Shown here in pieces: positions 1 to 9,566 of a DNA stretch of 64,000 nt. Position 1 is the stretch's first letter; every line of letters starts with the position of its first letter. Position numbers and translations under genes: made by a program. The stretch is from Paenibacillus sanguinis 2301083 = DSM 16941 (GTDB taxonomy: Bacteria > Bacillota > Bacilli > Paenibacillales > Paenibacillaceae), in contig NZ_KB895379.1 in assembly GCF_000374825.1 (NCBI RefSeq), positions 62,001 through 126,000 on the forward strand. Direction: 5' to 3'. Under the pieces are notes generated by a model that made no database searches, had not been told where the DNA came from, and worked only from the letters and a program-made list of their open reading frames with translations.

Positions 1-3000
1 AAGTATCGCCCTCCCTCCTTCTTCAAAGAAAGCCCGCGGGTTCTTGAACAAGGGCCAATACATCTCTACCGGGAAGGAACCGTCAGCAAGCAAGCCTTCA
101 AGAATGGGCGGCGTATGCCAATGGGCGTCGGCTTCCGGCGGGGACAGCGGCATATCCAGCATGGGTTCATGCTTGCGGCACCAGGCTTCCGCCGCCTGAT
201 TTAGCAAATCCTGTGCTTTGCGTTCCAGACGTAGTGAAGTCGCAAGCAACTCACGCTCAAGCTCGGCGGATACCTGATTGAGCCAACCTCGCAGGGCTAT
301 AGCGAAGTTGCGCTTCATCGGACCGTGATGCTCCTGAAGCAGTGAGGGATGGAAGAACTCAGCGAACATATCCAGCGCCAGCAATCTGAGCCGCTGCACC
401 ACGTGGTAGAGCAGCTCTTCATTCTCTTGATTCCATTCCCGGCTGATACTCGTCTGGCGATATTCGGATAGCGCCTGCTCGAAGAGATGCCGCTTGTCTG
501 GCAAGCCGGACAGCTTCCTTCCTGCGTCCTCGGCATTTTCTCCGGCAGTCGCAATCCATTGCAGCAGACGTTCCTTCATTTGCCTCAGCAGGGATTCGGC
601 AGAGACAGCCGCCAGTTGCCCCAGATCATGCTCCAGGAATGCAGCGAAATGGCTACGGAACAAGTCGAAGCCTTCATCAGCAACAGACAAGCCTTGCTCT
701 GCCTGAAGGGCCCGCAAGCTGGATACGGGATATACGCTGGGCTCCCGAATACCTGCGGCATACAGTCCTTCCTGCACATGCTCTATTACAGACGCCAATT
801 CCTCCACCGAGGCAGCGAGATCGGCGGCATTGACCAGGAAGAACATTTTATCCAGAGCAAAGCTACCTTTTATTCGTCCGAGTTGGCTTAATAGCTGCTT
901 GTCGGCCCGTGAGAAAGCATGATTATAATAGGTCACAAATAAAATCGCATCCGAGGTTTTCATATATTGAAAGGCTACTCCCGTGTGCCGGGCATGTATG
1001 GAATCGGCTCCCGGCGTGTCCACTAGCACAATTCCCTGACTGGTCAGTGGTCCTTGGTGGTAAAGGTCAATCTCTGCTACAAAGCAAGCCTTCATCTCCT
1101 CCGCGGCATAGCTGCGGAACTCCTCCAGCTCCACCAGCTCTGTCTGACCAAGCCTGGAAGCCAAGGTCTTCCAGCCTGCCATTGCGGCTTGCAGAAAGCT
1201 AAAGTGCGCTCTGCCCGCAGCCGGAATATCCCCTGCCTTTAAGCGGCGAACACTGTCCATCCATTGCTGCTCCTGCCAGGGCCCCAAGCCCAGCGCTTGA
1301 AAGGAGAAGGCCAGATCCTCCCGCATCGCTTCGCTGCTTTTAAAGCGAATGCTAGCGGTGCGATGGCGGTTCTCTACGCCGGGGGCCAGCACGCGGATGA
1401 TCGCCGCGGTGGTCGGATGCGGCGATACCGGGAGCACGGCTTCGCCCAGCAAGGCGTTGGCGAAGGACGACTTCCCGGCGCTGAACGCTCCGAACAGCGC
1501 CACGGTGAACACGCCGCTGCGCAGCTCGGCCGCGCGGCGGAGCAGCTCCCGCACCCCCGTCCCGAAGGCGGGGTGGGGAGCCAGCAGTTCGGCCGCGGCT
1601 TCCAGGTTCGCGGCCGCCTGCCTTGCCCGCCCGTGCGCCTCCGCAGGCGGGCGCACGAACCCGGCCGCTGCCGGGCCCGGGGCTGTGCCCCCGGCTGCGG
1701 CCCGCTCCGGCGGCCCTGCGGGAGCCGCCGCCTGCGCCAGCGCCGCCTGCGATGCCGCAGCAGCGGCGGCGTCACCTTGCGCTGCCACGCCGTCCGCTTC
1801 GCGGCGCGGCAGCGCAAGCTCAGCCCTCACCTCGGGCAGCAGCCCGGGGGTGAGGGGCACCCGCGCGCCAAGCTGCGCGGCAAAGCGCGCAGCGCGCTTG
1901 CGGGCGGCCGCGTCCAGCGCAGCCAGGGCGCGGGCCGCGGGCAGGCGCTCCGCCAGCTCGGCGCGGCGGGTGAGCATCGCCGCCGCATCTGCGGCACGGC
2001 GCGGCGAAGGCACGGCCAGCAGCGCATCCAGCATGCGCGCTGCGGCCCGCCGGTAACGCGCTCCGATCCCGGCGGATACCGCGGCCGCGTAATGCAACGT
2101 CGCTTCGCCGACAGCAGCGCTCCGGCAGGCAGCGGCTCTTTAATCCACTCCGCTTCAGGCCGGGGCATCGCTTCATCCAGCTGCCCCTCCCAAGCCTCGC
2201 TCCAGATTTCCAACTCCTGACCAATCCGCCGCAACTCCTGGCGGATATGCCAATCCAATCCCGCCTGAACCTGCTCAGACAAAGCCAGAAGGAATCCCTC
2301 CCGCCGCTCCGCCTTCTCCGCTTCCGTTCGTCCTCCGCTGAACCAGCCCTTGGCCTTGAAGCCCGGCGCCTGACTTTCCAGATAACGGCCTGCCAGCTCA
2401 CGAAGGGGCGGCGTCATTAATTGTACTGTATCCGCGATCTTGCTGATGCGGTCAAGCCCATCCCGCTTCCAGGCTTCAACATCCCCTGCGACAGACTCGC
2501 CCCTCTCTTCCAAGTCTCGCAGCTCGTTCTCCAATGCTTGAGCATCAACTTCTCCGCCTGTTGCTTCCTCAAGCCGCTGGTGCTCCTCCTGCCCGGCATT
2601 CTGTAATCGCTCCAAATGAGCCTGTACCGTCCGTTCCGCTGAGGCAAAGATCCCATATTCGATCAAGTCTGGCCCGCGGGACAATAAAGCTGCTATCGTC
2701 TCTGTAAGCCCGTTCAACATATTTCCCGGGGTCTCCGGATGCTTCAGTGAAATATAGAAAATCCCCTGGGGCTTGATGTTCCATATATCAAAGCTTTGGG
2801 CCGCAGAGTCCTGAAACTTGCTCCAGGGCAGCTCTTCCTCCCGGTGCTTATCGATCTGATTAACAACCATATATAGAGGCTTGCCATAATCCATCAATGA
2901 CTGGGCAAAGCTCAGGTTCGTCTCGGAGGATACATGATTGTAATCCATGACATAGAAGACAACATCGGCCAAATGCAGGGCCGAATACGTAGCAAGCGCG

Positions 3001-3437
3001 TGACCCGCATCATTGGAATCAACCCCGGGCGTATCCAGCAAAGCCCCTCCATGTAACGGAAGCTCAAGCTCCTCCCACAGCTCGACTCGTGTATAGGCTT
3101 GGCCGTCACGACAATAGTCCGCCACATCTTCAAGCGGCACCTCTAAGCAAGGTTCACCTGAAACCGCCGGGGTCAATAAAGCCCGGGAGGCCCCTTCACG
3201 AATAAGCACCACATTGGCGCTGGTTGGCAGCGGCCCTGTTGGCATAATCGTCTTGCCGCACAGGGTATTAATCAGACTCGATTTACCTGCCGAGAAATGA
3301 CCGCAAAAGCCTACCATAAATTGTTGTCCTTCCAGCTTCTCTTCCAATTCCCGAAGTTCTGCTGCCGCAGGGCCTTCTTCTCCCACCATCTCCCGCAACA
3401 GCCGCAGCCGCTCCTGCAAGGAAATATCCGTCACCAT
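1..3437 (-). pseudogene. dynA: dynamin-family double GTPase (DynA-like), frameshifted and truncated by the window edge
   Basis: Bacterial dynamin-like membrane-remodelling GTPase with two GTPase units in one chain, as in B. subtilis DynA/YpbR, which tethers and repairs membranes. The first unit has a P-loop GHFSAGKSS (residues 46-54), DTPG (135-138) and NQID (193-196). The second unit, in another frame, has GAFSAGKSS near 1470 and LVDTPGADS near 1010. Start ATG at 3437 follows GGAGG. The first frame is coherent to about 2110, then continues as Arg/Pro/Cys-rich nonsense to a stop at 1827. The coherent continuation from about 2113 to base 1 lies in the -1 frame, so one base is missing around 2100-2117. 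Joined, the protein exceeds 1,140 residues, close to the roughly 1,190 of DynA, so the C-terminus probably ends just outside the window. The break may be a real mutation or an indel error in GC-rich DNA. Confidence 0.85.
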
Positions 3438-3560
3438 TCCACTTAGACCTCCACTCTCCTTGCATCTATATGCCTGCTTATGTATAGTTTCGTTTTGAAT
3501 TATTAATATTTTAACATTTCCAATTCGCCTTGCAAACGGTTTCTCTATGCTTCTACATAC

Positions 3561-3595
3561 AAAAAACTCCCCATCAGGTCATGCCTGACAGGGAG
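3561..3595 (-). terminator. rho-independent terminator
   Basis: A 12-bp stem (with two G-T pairs) and a 5-base loop is followed by six T on the minus strand. It lies downstream of the small gene at 3661-3948 and ends the nth-side transcript before the dynamin gene. Confidence 0.9.
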
Positions 3596-3660
3596 CTCTT
3601 GCATCATGTGGATTCTCGCCACATCAATCAGCGGACATTACCGCATAGTCATCGGCCAGA

Positions 3661-3948
3661 TTAGCTCACAGCACCGGCTGCTTCGGCAGGAAGCAAAATT
3701 TCAAACACCTTGCCATGCTGCAAAATCGTAATGCCGCGACTCTTGTCTTTCATAACTACAACCTCAGGCTTGGCCGACATTCTTTCCAGATAGTGCTCAG
3801 GCACCTCGCCGGAATCGCTAACTACCAGGCCTTCCACCTCGCGCTCGTCGTTCTCGCCAAGCTGCAAATCAATGACTTGCTCAAATACATCGGAAAATTG
3901 TTCAAAGTTGTCTGTATAAACAGAAATGCATCTCATCGGGTCTCTCAT
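3661..3948 (-). CDS. conserved small protein of unknown function
   Basis: A 95-residue acidic soluble protein with no signal peptide or membrane segment. It alternates predicted strands and helices and ends in the hydrophobic strand ITILQHGKVFEILLP. An internal ATG five codons in (MRCISVYTD, 3936) is an alternative start. It lies 12 bases after nth on the same strand and is followed by a strong terminator, so it is probably the last gene of the nth transcript. I do not recognise a functional family. Confidence 0.7.
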   Translation of the reverse strand: MRDPMRCISVYTDNFEQFSDVFEQVIDLQLGENDEREVEGLVVSDSGEVPEHYLERMSAKPEVVVMKDKSRGITILQHGKVFEILLPAEAAGAVS

Positions 3949-3960
3949 CCTCTACTATCA

Positions 3961-4644
3961 TTATCTTTTTGGGGCCATACGTTCCTTATTTTTTCTAGGT
4001 TGTGGCGATTTCATACGTTTTTTACCTTCACGGCATACCTCAAGAAGCGGACAAATTTCGCAACCTGGCTGTTGTGCCTTGCAGTGATACCTTCCGAAGA
4101 AAATAAGACGATGATGCGTCAGGGTCCATTCATCCCTTGGCACCCGTTTCATTAGCTTCTTCTCCACCTCAAGGACGGAATCATTCCACCCCGCCAGACC
4201 AAGCCGCTTGCTGACACGCTCCACATGCGTATCGACCGCAATAGCCGGCACATCAAACGCATTGGATATAACCACGTTTGCGGTCTTTCGGCCAACGCCC
4301 GGCAGCTTAACCAACAGCTCGTGTTCTCTGGGCACTTCACCGCCATATTGCTCCAGCAATATTCGGCACATGCTTTGAATATGCTTGGCCTTGCTACGGA
4401 ACAATCCGATGCTGCGAATGTCTTGCTCCAGCTCCTCCAAGGGAACCGCCACGTAATCTTCCGGCGATCTATACTTGCGGAACAAATCGGCCGTGACTTT
4501 GTTCACGGTTGCGTCGGTACACTGCGCGGATAGCAGCACGGCAATCGTAAGCTCAAAGGCATTGCTATGGTTCAGCTCACAGTGCGCATCCGGAAACATG
4601 TCCCCAATGGTGTCCAGAATATGACGGACATCTGCCGCATTCAT
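3961..4644 (-). CDS. nth: endonuclease III (DNA glycosylase/AP lyase)
   Basis: Base-excision repair enzyme that removes oxidised pyrimidines and cleaves at abasic sites. It has 227 residues. The helix-hairpin-helix LPGVGRKTANVV carries the catalytic Lys120, and Asp138 lies in VDTHVERVSKRLG; both numbers match the E. coli enzyme. The C-terminal 4Fe-4S loop has Cys188, 195, 198 and 204 in the C-X6-C-X2-C-X5-C pattern. Start ATG follows GGTGAGGAGGC. In Bacillus nth follows dnaD; here it is separated from asnS/dnaD by about 28 kb, so the ancestral block has been rearranged or expanded. Confidence 0.97.
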   Translation of the reverse strand: MNAADVRHILDTIGDMFPDAHCELNHSNAFELTIAVLLSAQCTDATVNKVTADLFRKYRSPEDYVAVPLEELEQDIRSIGLFRSKAKHIQSMCRILLEQYGGEVPREHELLVKLPGVGRKTANVVISNAFDVPAIAVDTHVERVSKRLGLAGWNDSVLEVEKKLMKRVPRDEWTLTHHRLIFFGRYHCKAQQPGCEICPLLEVCREGKKRMKSPQPRKNKERMAPKR

Positions 4645-4701
4645 GCCTCCTCACCCCTTCACCGGTTAGCTGGCCAACAAGTAAAGCTTCTCACTCGAGA
4701 G

Positions 4702-4745
4702 AAAAAACCGCCTTGGTCCGGGAAACATCCCGCATCAAGACGGTT
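4702..4745 (-). terminator. rho-independent terminator
   Basis: A 10-bp stem AACCGTCTTG/CAAGGCGGTT with a roughly 18-base loop precedes a T run on the minus strand. It ends the GerM lipoprotein transcript upstream of nth. Confidence 0.85.
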
Positions 4746-4904
4746 GAATTCACGAAAATGATTATTGCTTTTCCACTTCAACCAACTTGTCCCCGTTGAA
4801 ATACAAAACAATTTTATCACTTTCTTGTAACGATTGCACGGATTATGTCGTGTCACCTTGGTGAATATACGTATTCCTTGTGATTACGAACCGATATTAA
4901 TAGC

Positions 4905-5480
4905 TTAATTTCTTGTTAACGGATGCTCCAATTCAACATGTCCCATCAAAGTATCAACCTGTTGTCCATCGACAAGTAATTCAATAGCCTCGACTTCATT
5001 GAATTGAAACATCGTATTACGCAACGCATCAAGAGCAAGCGCTTCTCCGCCTGCGCCAAGCCGTGCCTCGTCAGGCAACGACAGATCAACTGTCAGCGTT
5101 CCGTCTTTTAGCTCCGCCTTGTGAAATTCCACTTTGTCCCACAATGACAATAGCTGCGAGTCGCCACTGACTTGCAGTGCCTTCAGCGCCTCGAGATATT
5201 TATCTCCATCCGCTTGAAATGAGATTTCGCGGTTGAGCTTGGTCAAATCCATCATCTGCTCATCGGCAAAGTATACCTCAATGGCTGCAGATGACTGACC
5301 AGGCTGATCCACGTCACCGGCTCCTTGGGACGGATCCGTGACCTGTGGATCGGTTACCCCGCTTCCTTGATTCGTCCCGGTGTTCGCCGGCCCCGGAGAA
5401 GCTCCGGGCTTTTGGCCGCAGCTAGTGCTAAGCATTAGCACTAGCGCAAGCACACCCAAGATCATTCCCTTTCTGTTCAC
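4905..5480 (-). CDS. GerM-domain (GerMN) lipoprotein, copy B
   Basis: A 191-residue predicted lipoprotein with a lipobox ending at Cys21 (LSTSC). A Gly/Pro/Thr/Gln-rich linker follows to about residue 65, then a GerMN domain (about 66-190) with IEVYFADEQMMDL and the conserved RLGAGGEALALDALRNTMFQF. GerMN proteins act outside the membrane; B. subtilis GerM supports sporulation and germination. Start GTG at 5480 follows AAAGGAGG. It lies 26 bases after an amidase gene and is the paralogue of 7145-7753. An envelope role with the amidase is inferred from the pairing. Confidence 0.88.
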   Translation of the reverse strand: MNRKGMILGVLALVLMLSTSCGQKPGASPGPANTGTNQGSGVTDPQVTDPSQGAGDVDQPGQSSAAIEVYFADEQMMDLTKLNREISFQADGDKYLEALKALQVSGDSQLLSLWDKVEFHKAELKDGTLTVDLSLPDEARLGAGGEALALDALRNTMFQFNEVEAIELLVDGQQVDTLMGHVELEHPLTRN

Positions 5481-5506
5481 GGTTTGCTTCCTCCTTTATC
5501 CAGCAA

Positions 5507-6904
5507 TCAGTTATAACCGAGATATTCCTTGATGCCATCTGCAATGCCCCGTGCCGCCTTCTCCCGAAATTCCGCGGTGGCCAGCAACGCATCATCATCC
5601 TTATTGCTCAGATACCCACATTCCAGCAGTACAGCAGGCATACTTGTCTCCCGCGTTACATGAAGGTTCTGGATACGAATCTTGCGATCCGGCGATCCGG
5701 TGGCTTCCACCAAATGCTGATGCATGACTTGAGCCAGGCTCAAGCTATCCTTCCGGGTATAGTAAGTTTCTATACCGCGTGCGGTAACAGAGCCTGCGTT
5801 AGCATGAACAGAAATAAAAATATCCGCATCTGCATTTTCTGCAACCTTCACCCGCTCAGGCAACGTAGGATAGGTATCGTCGGTACGTGTCAATATGACT
5901 TTCATGTCGGTTTCTTGCTCCAGCAGCTTCTGCACCATGAGCACCACAGCCAGATTAAAATCCTTTTCCCGTTTTTTAGTTACACTAATGGCTCCTGGGT
6001 CTTTGCCGCCATGTCCTGCATCCAGCACGACTGTCTTCTTGCCGTCATCTGCTCCTGCCCCAGGGTCCGCATTCAATTGCACAATAATAAGTCCATCGTT
6101 TTCATTAATCAACTGATAGTTGACTTTATTATTCAAATCCAGCACAACCCGGATGGTAGATGGGTCGTTGCTAAACAAGGCATATCTTACCTTGGATACA
6201 TCGGGGTAATCGGTAACTTCAATTGATCCGTTCTGATTCGCGTCCAAGCTAGGACTGTCCATCATTGCCTCGGCAAATTGCGCTTGCGGCAAATCGATAA
6301 CCAGACGTTCAGGTTCCCCCATTGTGAATATACTGGGGCTCACGCTCTTATCCACTGCGATCATCAAGCTGTTGTTGCTAAAGGTAATCTCTTGAACAGT
6401 TGCCAGTTCATTGTTTGCCGGGGGAGTCTCCGTTCCAGACGGGTCTGTATCACTCCCCTTATCTGGAACCGGAGTTTTCAGATCAACGGACTTGGACGTG
6501 TTGTCCCAACTTACCTTGAGTCCCATCTGCTCCCCGACAAAACGCATAGGCACCAGTGTGCTGTCCTTGGCAAGTGTCGGAGCAATAGGGAGCTTTACTT
6601 CACTGCCGTTGACCGAAGCCACCGTCTTGTTGACGTTTAAAATAAGCGTTGTACCCGCTTGCTTTATGGTTACCGTGCCCGTCTTTTTCTCCCAGTTGAC
6701 TTGAAATCCCAGCTCCTCCGCGACGACACGAATCGGAATCATCACATTTCCATTCACATTTTGTACTTGTCCGTTCTCGGGTAGCGCGAGTGCTTTCCCG
6801 TCCAGATAAATACTTGTACTACCCGCCGCTGCATGTCCCATTTGCGCAAACGCAAACAGCAATATCCACGCAAACATGAGCGTCGCCAATCCTTTTTTCT
6901 TCAT
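5507..6904 (-). CDS. N-acetylmuramoyl-L-alanine amidase, copy B
   Basis: Exported zinc amidase that cleaves the amide between MurNAc and the peptide stem of peptidoglycan. It has 465 residues: a signal peptide (about 1-26), a copper-amine-oxidase N-terminal-like domain (30-142), an AMIN wall-targeting domain (about 168-280) and an Amidase_3 domain (about 291-463). Zinc and catalytic residues are His298 (DAGHGG), Glu313, His367 (SVHAN) and Glu428 (LLECGY). ATG follows AGGGGTGACAG. The same domain order occurs in the neighbour at 7792-9294, and each is followed by a GerMN lipoprotein. Confidence 0.95.
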   Translation of the reverse strand: MKKKGLATLMFAWILLFAFAQMGHAAAGSTSIYLDGKALALPENGQVQNVNGNVMIPIRVVAEELGFQVNWEKKTGTVTIKQAGTTLILNVNKTVASVNGSEVKLPIAPTLAKDSTLVPMRFVGEQMGLKVSWDNTSKSVDLKTPVPDKGSDTDPSGTETPPANNELATVQEITFSNNSLMIAVDKSVSPSIFTMGEPERLVIDLPQAQFAEAMMDSPSLDANQNGSIEVTDYPDVSKVRYALFSNDPSTIRVVLDLNNKVNYQLINENDGLIIVQLNADPGAGADDGKKTVVLDAGHGGKDPGAISVTKKREKDFNLAVVLMVQKLLEQETDMKVILTRTDDTYPTLPERVKVAENADADIFISVHANAGSVTARGIETYYTRKDSLSLAQVMHQHLVEATGSPDRKIRIQNLHVTRETSMPAVLLECGYLSNKDDDALLATAEFREKAARGIADGIKEYLGYN

Positions 6905-7081
6905 CTGTCACCCCTACCATCCTCAATTTTTTGACTCATGACGACGAACCAAATCCTTCCTGACTTCGACATCATCAGACGACATATTAGACGTGCTTTC
7001 CTGTAAAAAGTTGCGAAATTATACCATTATTCGCCCAACTTCTTCTGATCTGCTTTTCCCAGCTTTTCTCTCCTTCTTAAC

Positions 7082-7126
7082 AAAAAGAAGGCCCTCTACA
7101 TCAGTGTATGATGCAGAGAGCCTTCT
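7082..7126 (-). terminator. rho-independent terminator
   Basis: An almost perfect 18-bp stem (AGAAGGCTCTCTGCATCA on one arm) with a 5-base loop is followed by TTTTG on the minus strand. It separates cassette A from cassette B. Confidence 0.92.
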
Positions 7127-7144
7127 CTTTTGTCTCTTATGGTT

Positions 7145-7753
7145 TTATCTTGTCATGGGGTGCTCCAGATCGGCGTGACCCATCAGTGATTCAACCTGCT
7201 CACCATCAACAGTCAATTCAATTTGTTTCACTTCCTCAAATTGGAACATGGTTTGCTTCAATGCTTCAATCGCCAACGCCTCACCGCCTGCTCCCAAACG
7301 AGATGCAGCGGGCAGCTCAACATCCAGCAGCAATTGCCCATCTGCTTCCGAGTAATTCACACTGCTCAGAGCAACGTTCTCCCATAGGGACAACATACCG
7401 TCCTCTGCCGTTTGCAGCGCTTTGAAGGCTGACTCGTATTTGGAGTGCTCGCTTGATACCTCAATCTCCCGGCTTACCTGCTTGAGCTCCATCAAATCAT
7501 TATCAGTGAGGTACACCTCAATGGTCTGCTTGCGTGTAGAGTCCACGTCTTCCTTCGTATCTTTTATCTCTTTGTCCTCAGGACTATCGTTCTCTGAATC
7601 AAGGTTCTGTGTAGAATCAATGTTTTGGGCACCGCTGCCTTGAATTTCAACATTTGTTCCATTTTCTGGCGGGGCAGCCGCTGGCTTATTACCGCAGCCC
7701 GCAGCAACTCCCAACAATACTATCAAGGCTAGTAGCATTCCTGTCCTTTTCAT
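7145..7753 (-). CDS. GerM-domain (GerMN) lipoprotein, copy A
   Basis: A 202-residue predicted lipoprotein with its lipobox at Cys20 (GVAAGC). A Glu/Asp/Asn-rich linker follows, then a GerMN domain with IEVYLTDNDLMEL and RLGAGGEALAIEALKQTMFQF, nearly the same blocks as copy B. An earlier in-frame ATG at 7774 exists, but ATG 7753 follows GGGGGAG and begins a typical signal sequence (MKRTGMLLALIVLLG). It lies 38 bases after amidase copy A and before a strong terminator. Confidence 0.88.
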   Translation of the reverse strand: MKRTGMLLALIVLLGVAAGCGNKPAAAPPENGTNVEIQGSGAQNIDSTQNLDSENDSPEDKEIKDTKEDVDSTRKQTIEVYLTDNDLMELKQVSREIEVSSEHSKYESAFKALQTAEDGMLSLWENVALSSVNYSEADGQLLLDVELPAASRLGAGGEALAIEALKQTMFQFEEVKQIELTVDGEQVESLMGHADLEHPMTR

Positions 7754-7791
7754 TCTGCTCCCCCCTATCATCATTTCAGTCTCTCCTGTTA

Positions 7792-9294
7792 TTATAACCC
7801 AAAGTACTCCTTGATGCCCGCGACGATCCCCTCGGCTAGCCGCTGCTGGAATGCTTCGGTGTACATTAAGGCCTCATCATTCTCGTTACTGAGATACCCT
7901 GCCTCCAGCAAAACGGCAGGCATCAAGGTCTCCCGCGTCACATGCAGGCTGCTGTTTCTGACCTTGCGATCCGTCAGACCTGTAGCTTCCACCAAATGCC
8001 GATGCATGATATTGGCCAGCGGGAGGCTTTCTTTGCGGGTATAATACGTTTCTGACCCGCTTGGATTGCTTGGCGGGTCAATACTGTTGCCATGAATGGA
8101 AACAAAAGCATCTGCCCCCAGTTCGTTGGCAATCTTTACTCGGTCCTGCAGGGACATCGTAACATCCGTGTCCCGCGTTAATACAAAATCGATGCCGGAC
8201 TCCTGCTGGAGCAAGGCTTCTACCTTTAATGCCACCGCTAAGGTAAAGTCCTTCTCCGGCTTCTTGGTAAGACTGATAGCGCCAGGCTGTGTGCCGCCAT
8301 GGCCTGCATCAATGACGACCACCGGCTTGCCGTCCAGCCCGAGGTCATGCCCGGGCGCTGTGGTGTCGGCCATCAATTCGACGGTCACAAGCCCACTTCC
8401 GTCATTATTCACGCGATATTGCATTTTATGATTGAGGTCAAGAACAATTCGGACTGTTGACGGGTCTGAGTTGAACAAGGAATGGCGAATTTTAGACACA
8501 TCGGAATTTTCTAACACCATTTCTCGCTGACCGGTGACATCCGAAGGAAAGTTATTTTCAAAATACTCGGCATAATTTGCATTTGGAAGATCCACCACAA
8601 TTCTATCCGGCTCCGTCATGACAGATACATGGGGTTCTACCGTCCCGGAAACCACCAATAACAGTCGATTCTCGCTGAAGCTGATGCCGTGAATCAAGGC
8701 CAGTCCGGAGAGATTGCTCTCCTCGTCTGAACTGCCTGAGTCCGGAATGGAGACATCGGTATCATCTGCAGGAGGCTCATTCACGGGGACAGTGACAGAC
8801 TCATCGACCGGGCCGGGACTGCTCGTCCCCGGAACGATCTCACTGGATTGCCCGCTGTTGGGATGGTTCAGGTAAGCTGACTTTGTCACATTATTCCAGC
8901 TAACCTCCAGCCCCATCTGCTCGCTGACAAAACGAAGCGGAACCAGCGTACGCTCACTCTTGATTAAAGGAGCCTCGTCCAGTTCAATCTTCTCACCATC
9001 CACAAGTCCTGTTGCCTGCCCTACAACCAGCTTGAGTTCGGTGTCGTCTTGCTTAATAGTGGCTGTACCGCTTGTCTTCTCCCAGGCTACCTCAAAGCCT
9101 AGTCCCTCTGCCACTACACGAAGAGGAACCATAACTTTGTCACCAACCAGCCCCGCCTCGGCACCGGCAGGCTGCTCCAGAGCCTGTCCATCCAGGTAAA
9201 TATGCGTTTGCGCCGCCGCAACCGCTTCCCTTGCTGCTGCCGGAAATACGATTGAGCATATCATTACAAACAAGATCAAGCTGAGCTTCTTCAT
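7792..9294 (-). CDS. N-acetylmuramoyl-L-alanine amidase, copy A
   Basis: A 500-residue exported Amidase_3 peptidoglycan hydrolase, paralogue of 5507-6904. Order: signal peptide (about 1-27), copper-amine-oxidase N-like domain (30-142), a Ser/Pro/Asp-rich linker about 30 residues longer than in copy B (145-195), AMIN domain (about 198-310) and Amidase_3 (325-500). Zinc and catalytic residues are His331, Glu347, His401 and Glu464. ATG follows GAGGTAGGGA. It is the first gene of cassette A. Confidence 0.95.
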   Translation of the reverse strand: MKKLSLILFVMICSIVFPAAAREAVAAAQTHIYLDGQALEQPAGAEAGLVGDKVMVPLRVVAEGLGFEVAWEKTSGTATIKQDDTELKLVVGQATGLVDGEKIELDEAPLIKSERTLVPLRFVSEQMGLEVSWNNVTKSAYLNHPNSGQSSEIVPGTSSPGPVDESVTVPVNEPPADDTDVSIPDSGSSDEESNLSGLALIHGISFSENRLLLVVSGTVEPHVSVMTEPDRIVVDLPNANYAEYFENNFPSDVTGQREMVLENSDVSKIRHSLFNSDPSTVRIVLDLNHKMQYRVNNDGSGLVTVELMADTTAPGHDLGLDGKPVVVIDAGHGGTQPGAISLTKKPEKDFTLAVALKVEALLQQESGIDFVLTRDTDVTMSLQDRVKIANELGADAFVSIHGNSIDPPSNPSGSETYYTRKESLPLANIMHRHLVEATGLTDRKVRNSSLHVTRETLMPAVLLEAGYLSNENDEALMYTEAFQQRLAEGIVAGIKEYFGL

Positions 9295-9467
9295 GAATTA
9301 ATCCCTACCTCATCCTCATAATTTGCCGGATCAATAACTCACTGACGGACGAATACATTACATTACATCATCATCAAAAAACGCCAATAATCGCAGAACG
9401 TTGCTAATTACTTCCATAGTACCAGAAAAAACACCAATCTGATAGACTTATATTTTCATAGAATGAC

Positions 9468-9500
9468 AAAAAAAGCCCCCGGCGCATTAACACCGGAAGC
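9468..9500 (-). terminator. rho-independent terminator of leuCD
   Basis: GCTTCCGG/CCGGGGGC stem (with G-T pairs) followed by seven T on the minus strand, downstream of leuD. Confidence 0.85.
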
Positions 9501-9514
9501 AGGCCGAAGTCAAA

Positions 9515-9563
9515 TTATAAAGGTGGTTCAAAAAGTCGTCTTTTGATCACGAACTTATAAAGG
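9515..9563 (-). repeat. dispersed repeat, copy 1
   Basis: Read on the minus strand it is CTTTATAAGTTCG, TGATCAAAAGACGAC, TTTTTGAACCACC, TTTATAA. On the plus strand 31 bases are bracketed by the 9-bp direct repeat TTATAAAGG (9515-9523 and 9555-9563). It sits between leuD and its terminator. It aligns with the repeats at 14512, 28131 and 60488. Confidence 0.7.
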
Positions 9564-9566
9564 AGC

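Noticed and set aside
1264..2220. Long plus-strand reading frames over the GC-rich region
   Set aside because: They are antisense shadows of the dynamin gene caused by few stops in GC-rich DNA; no ribosome-binding site or family resemblance.
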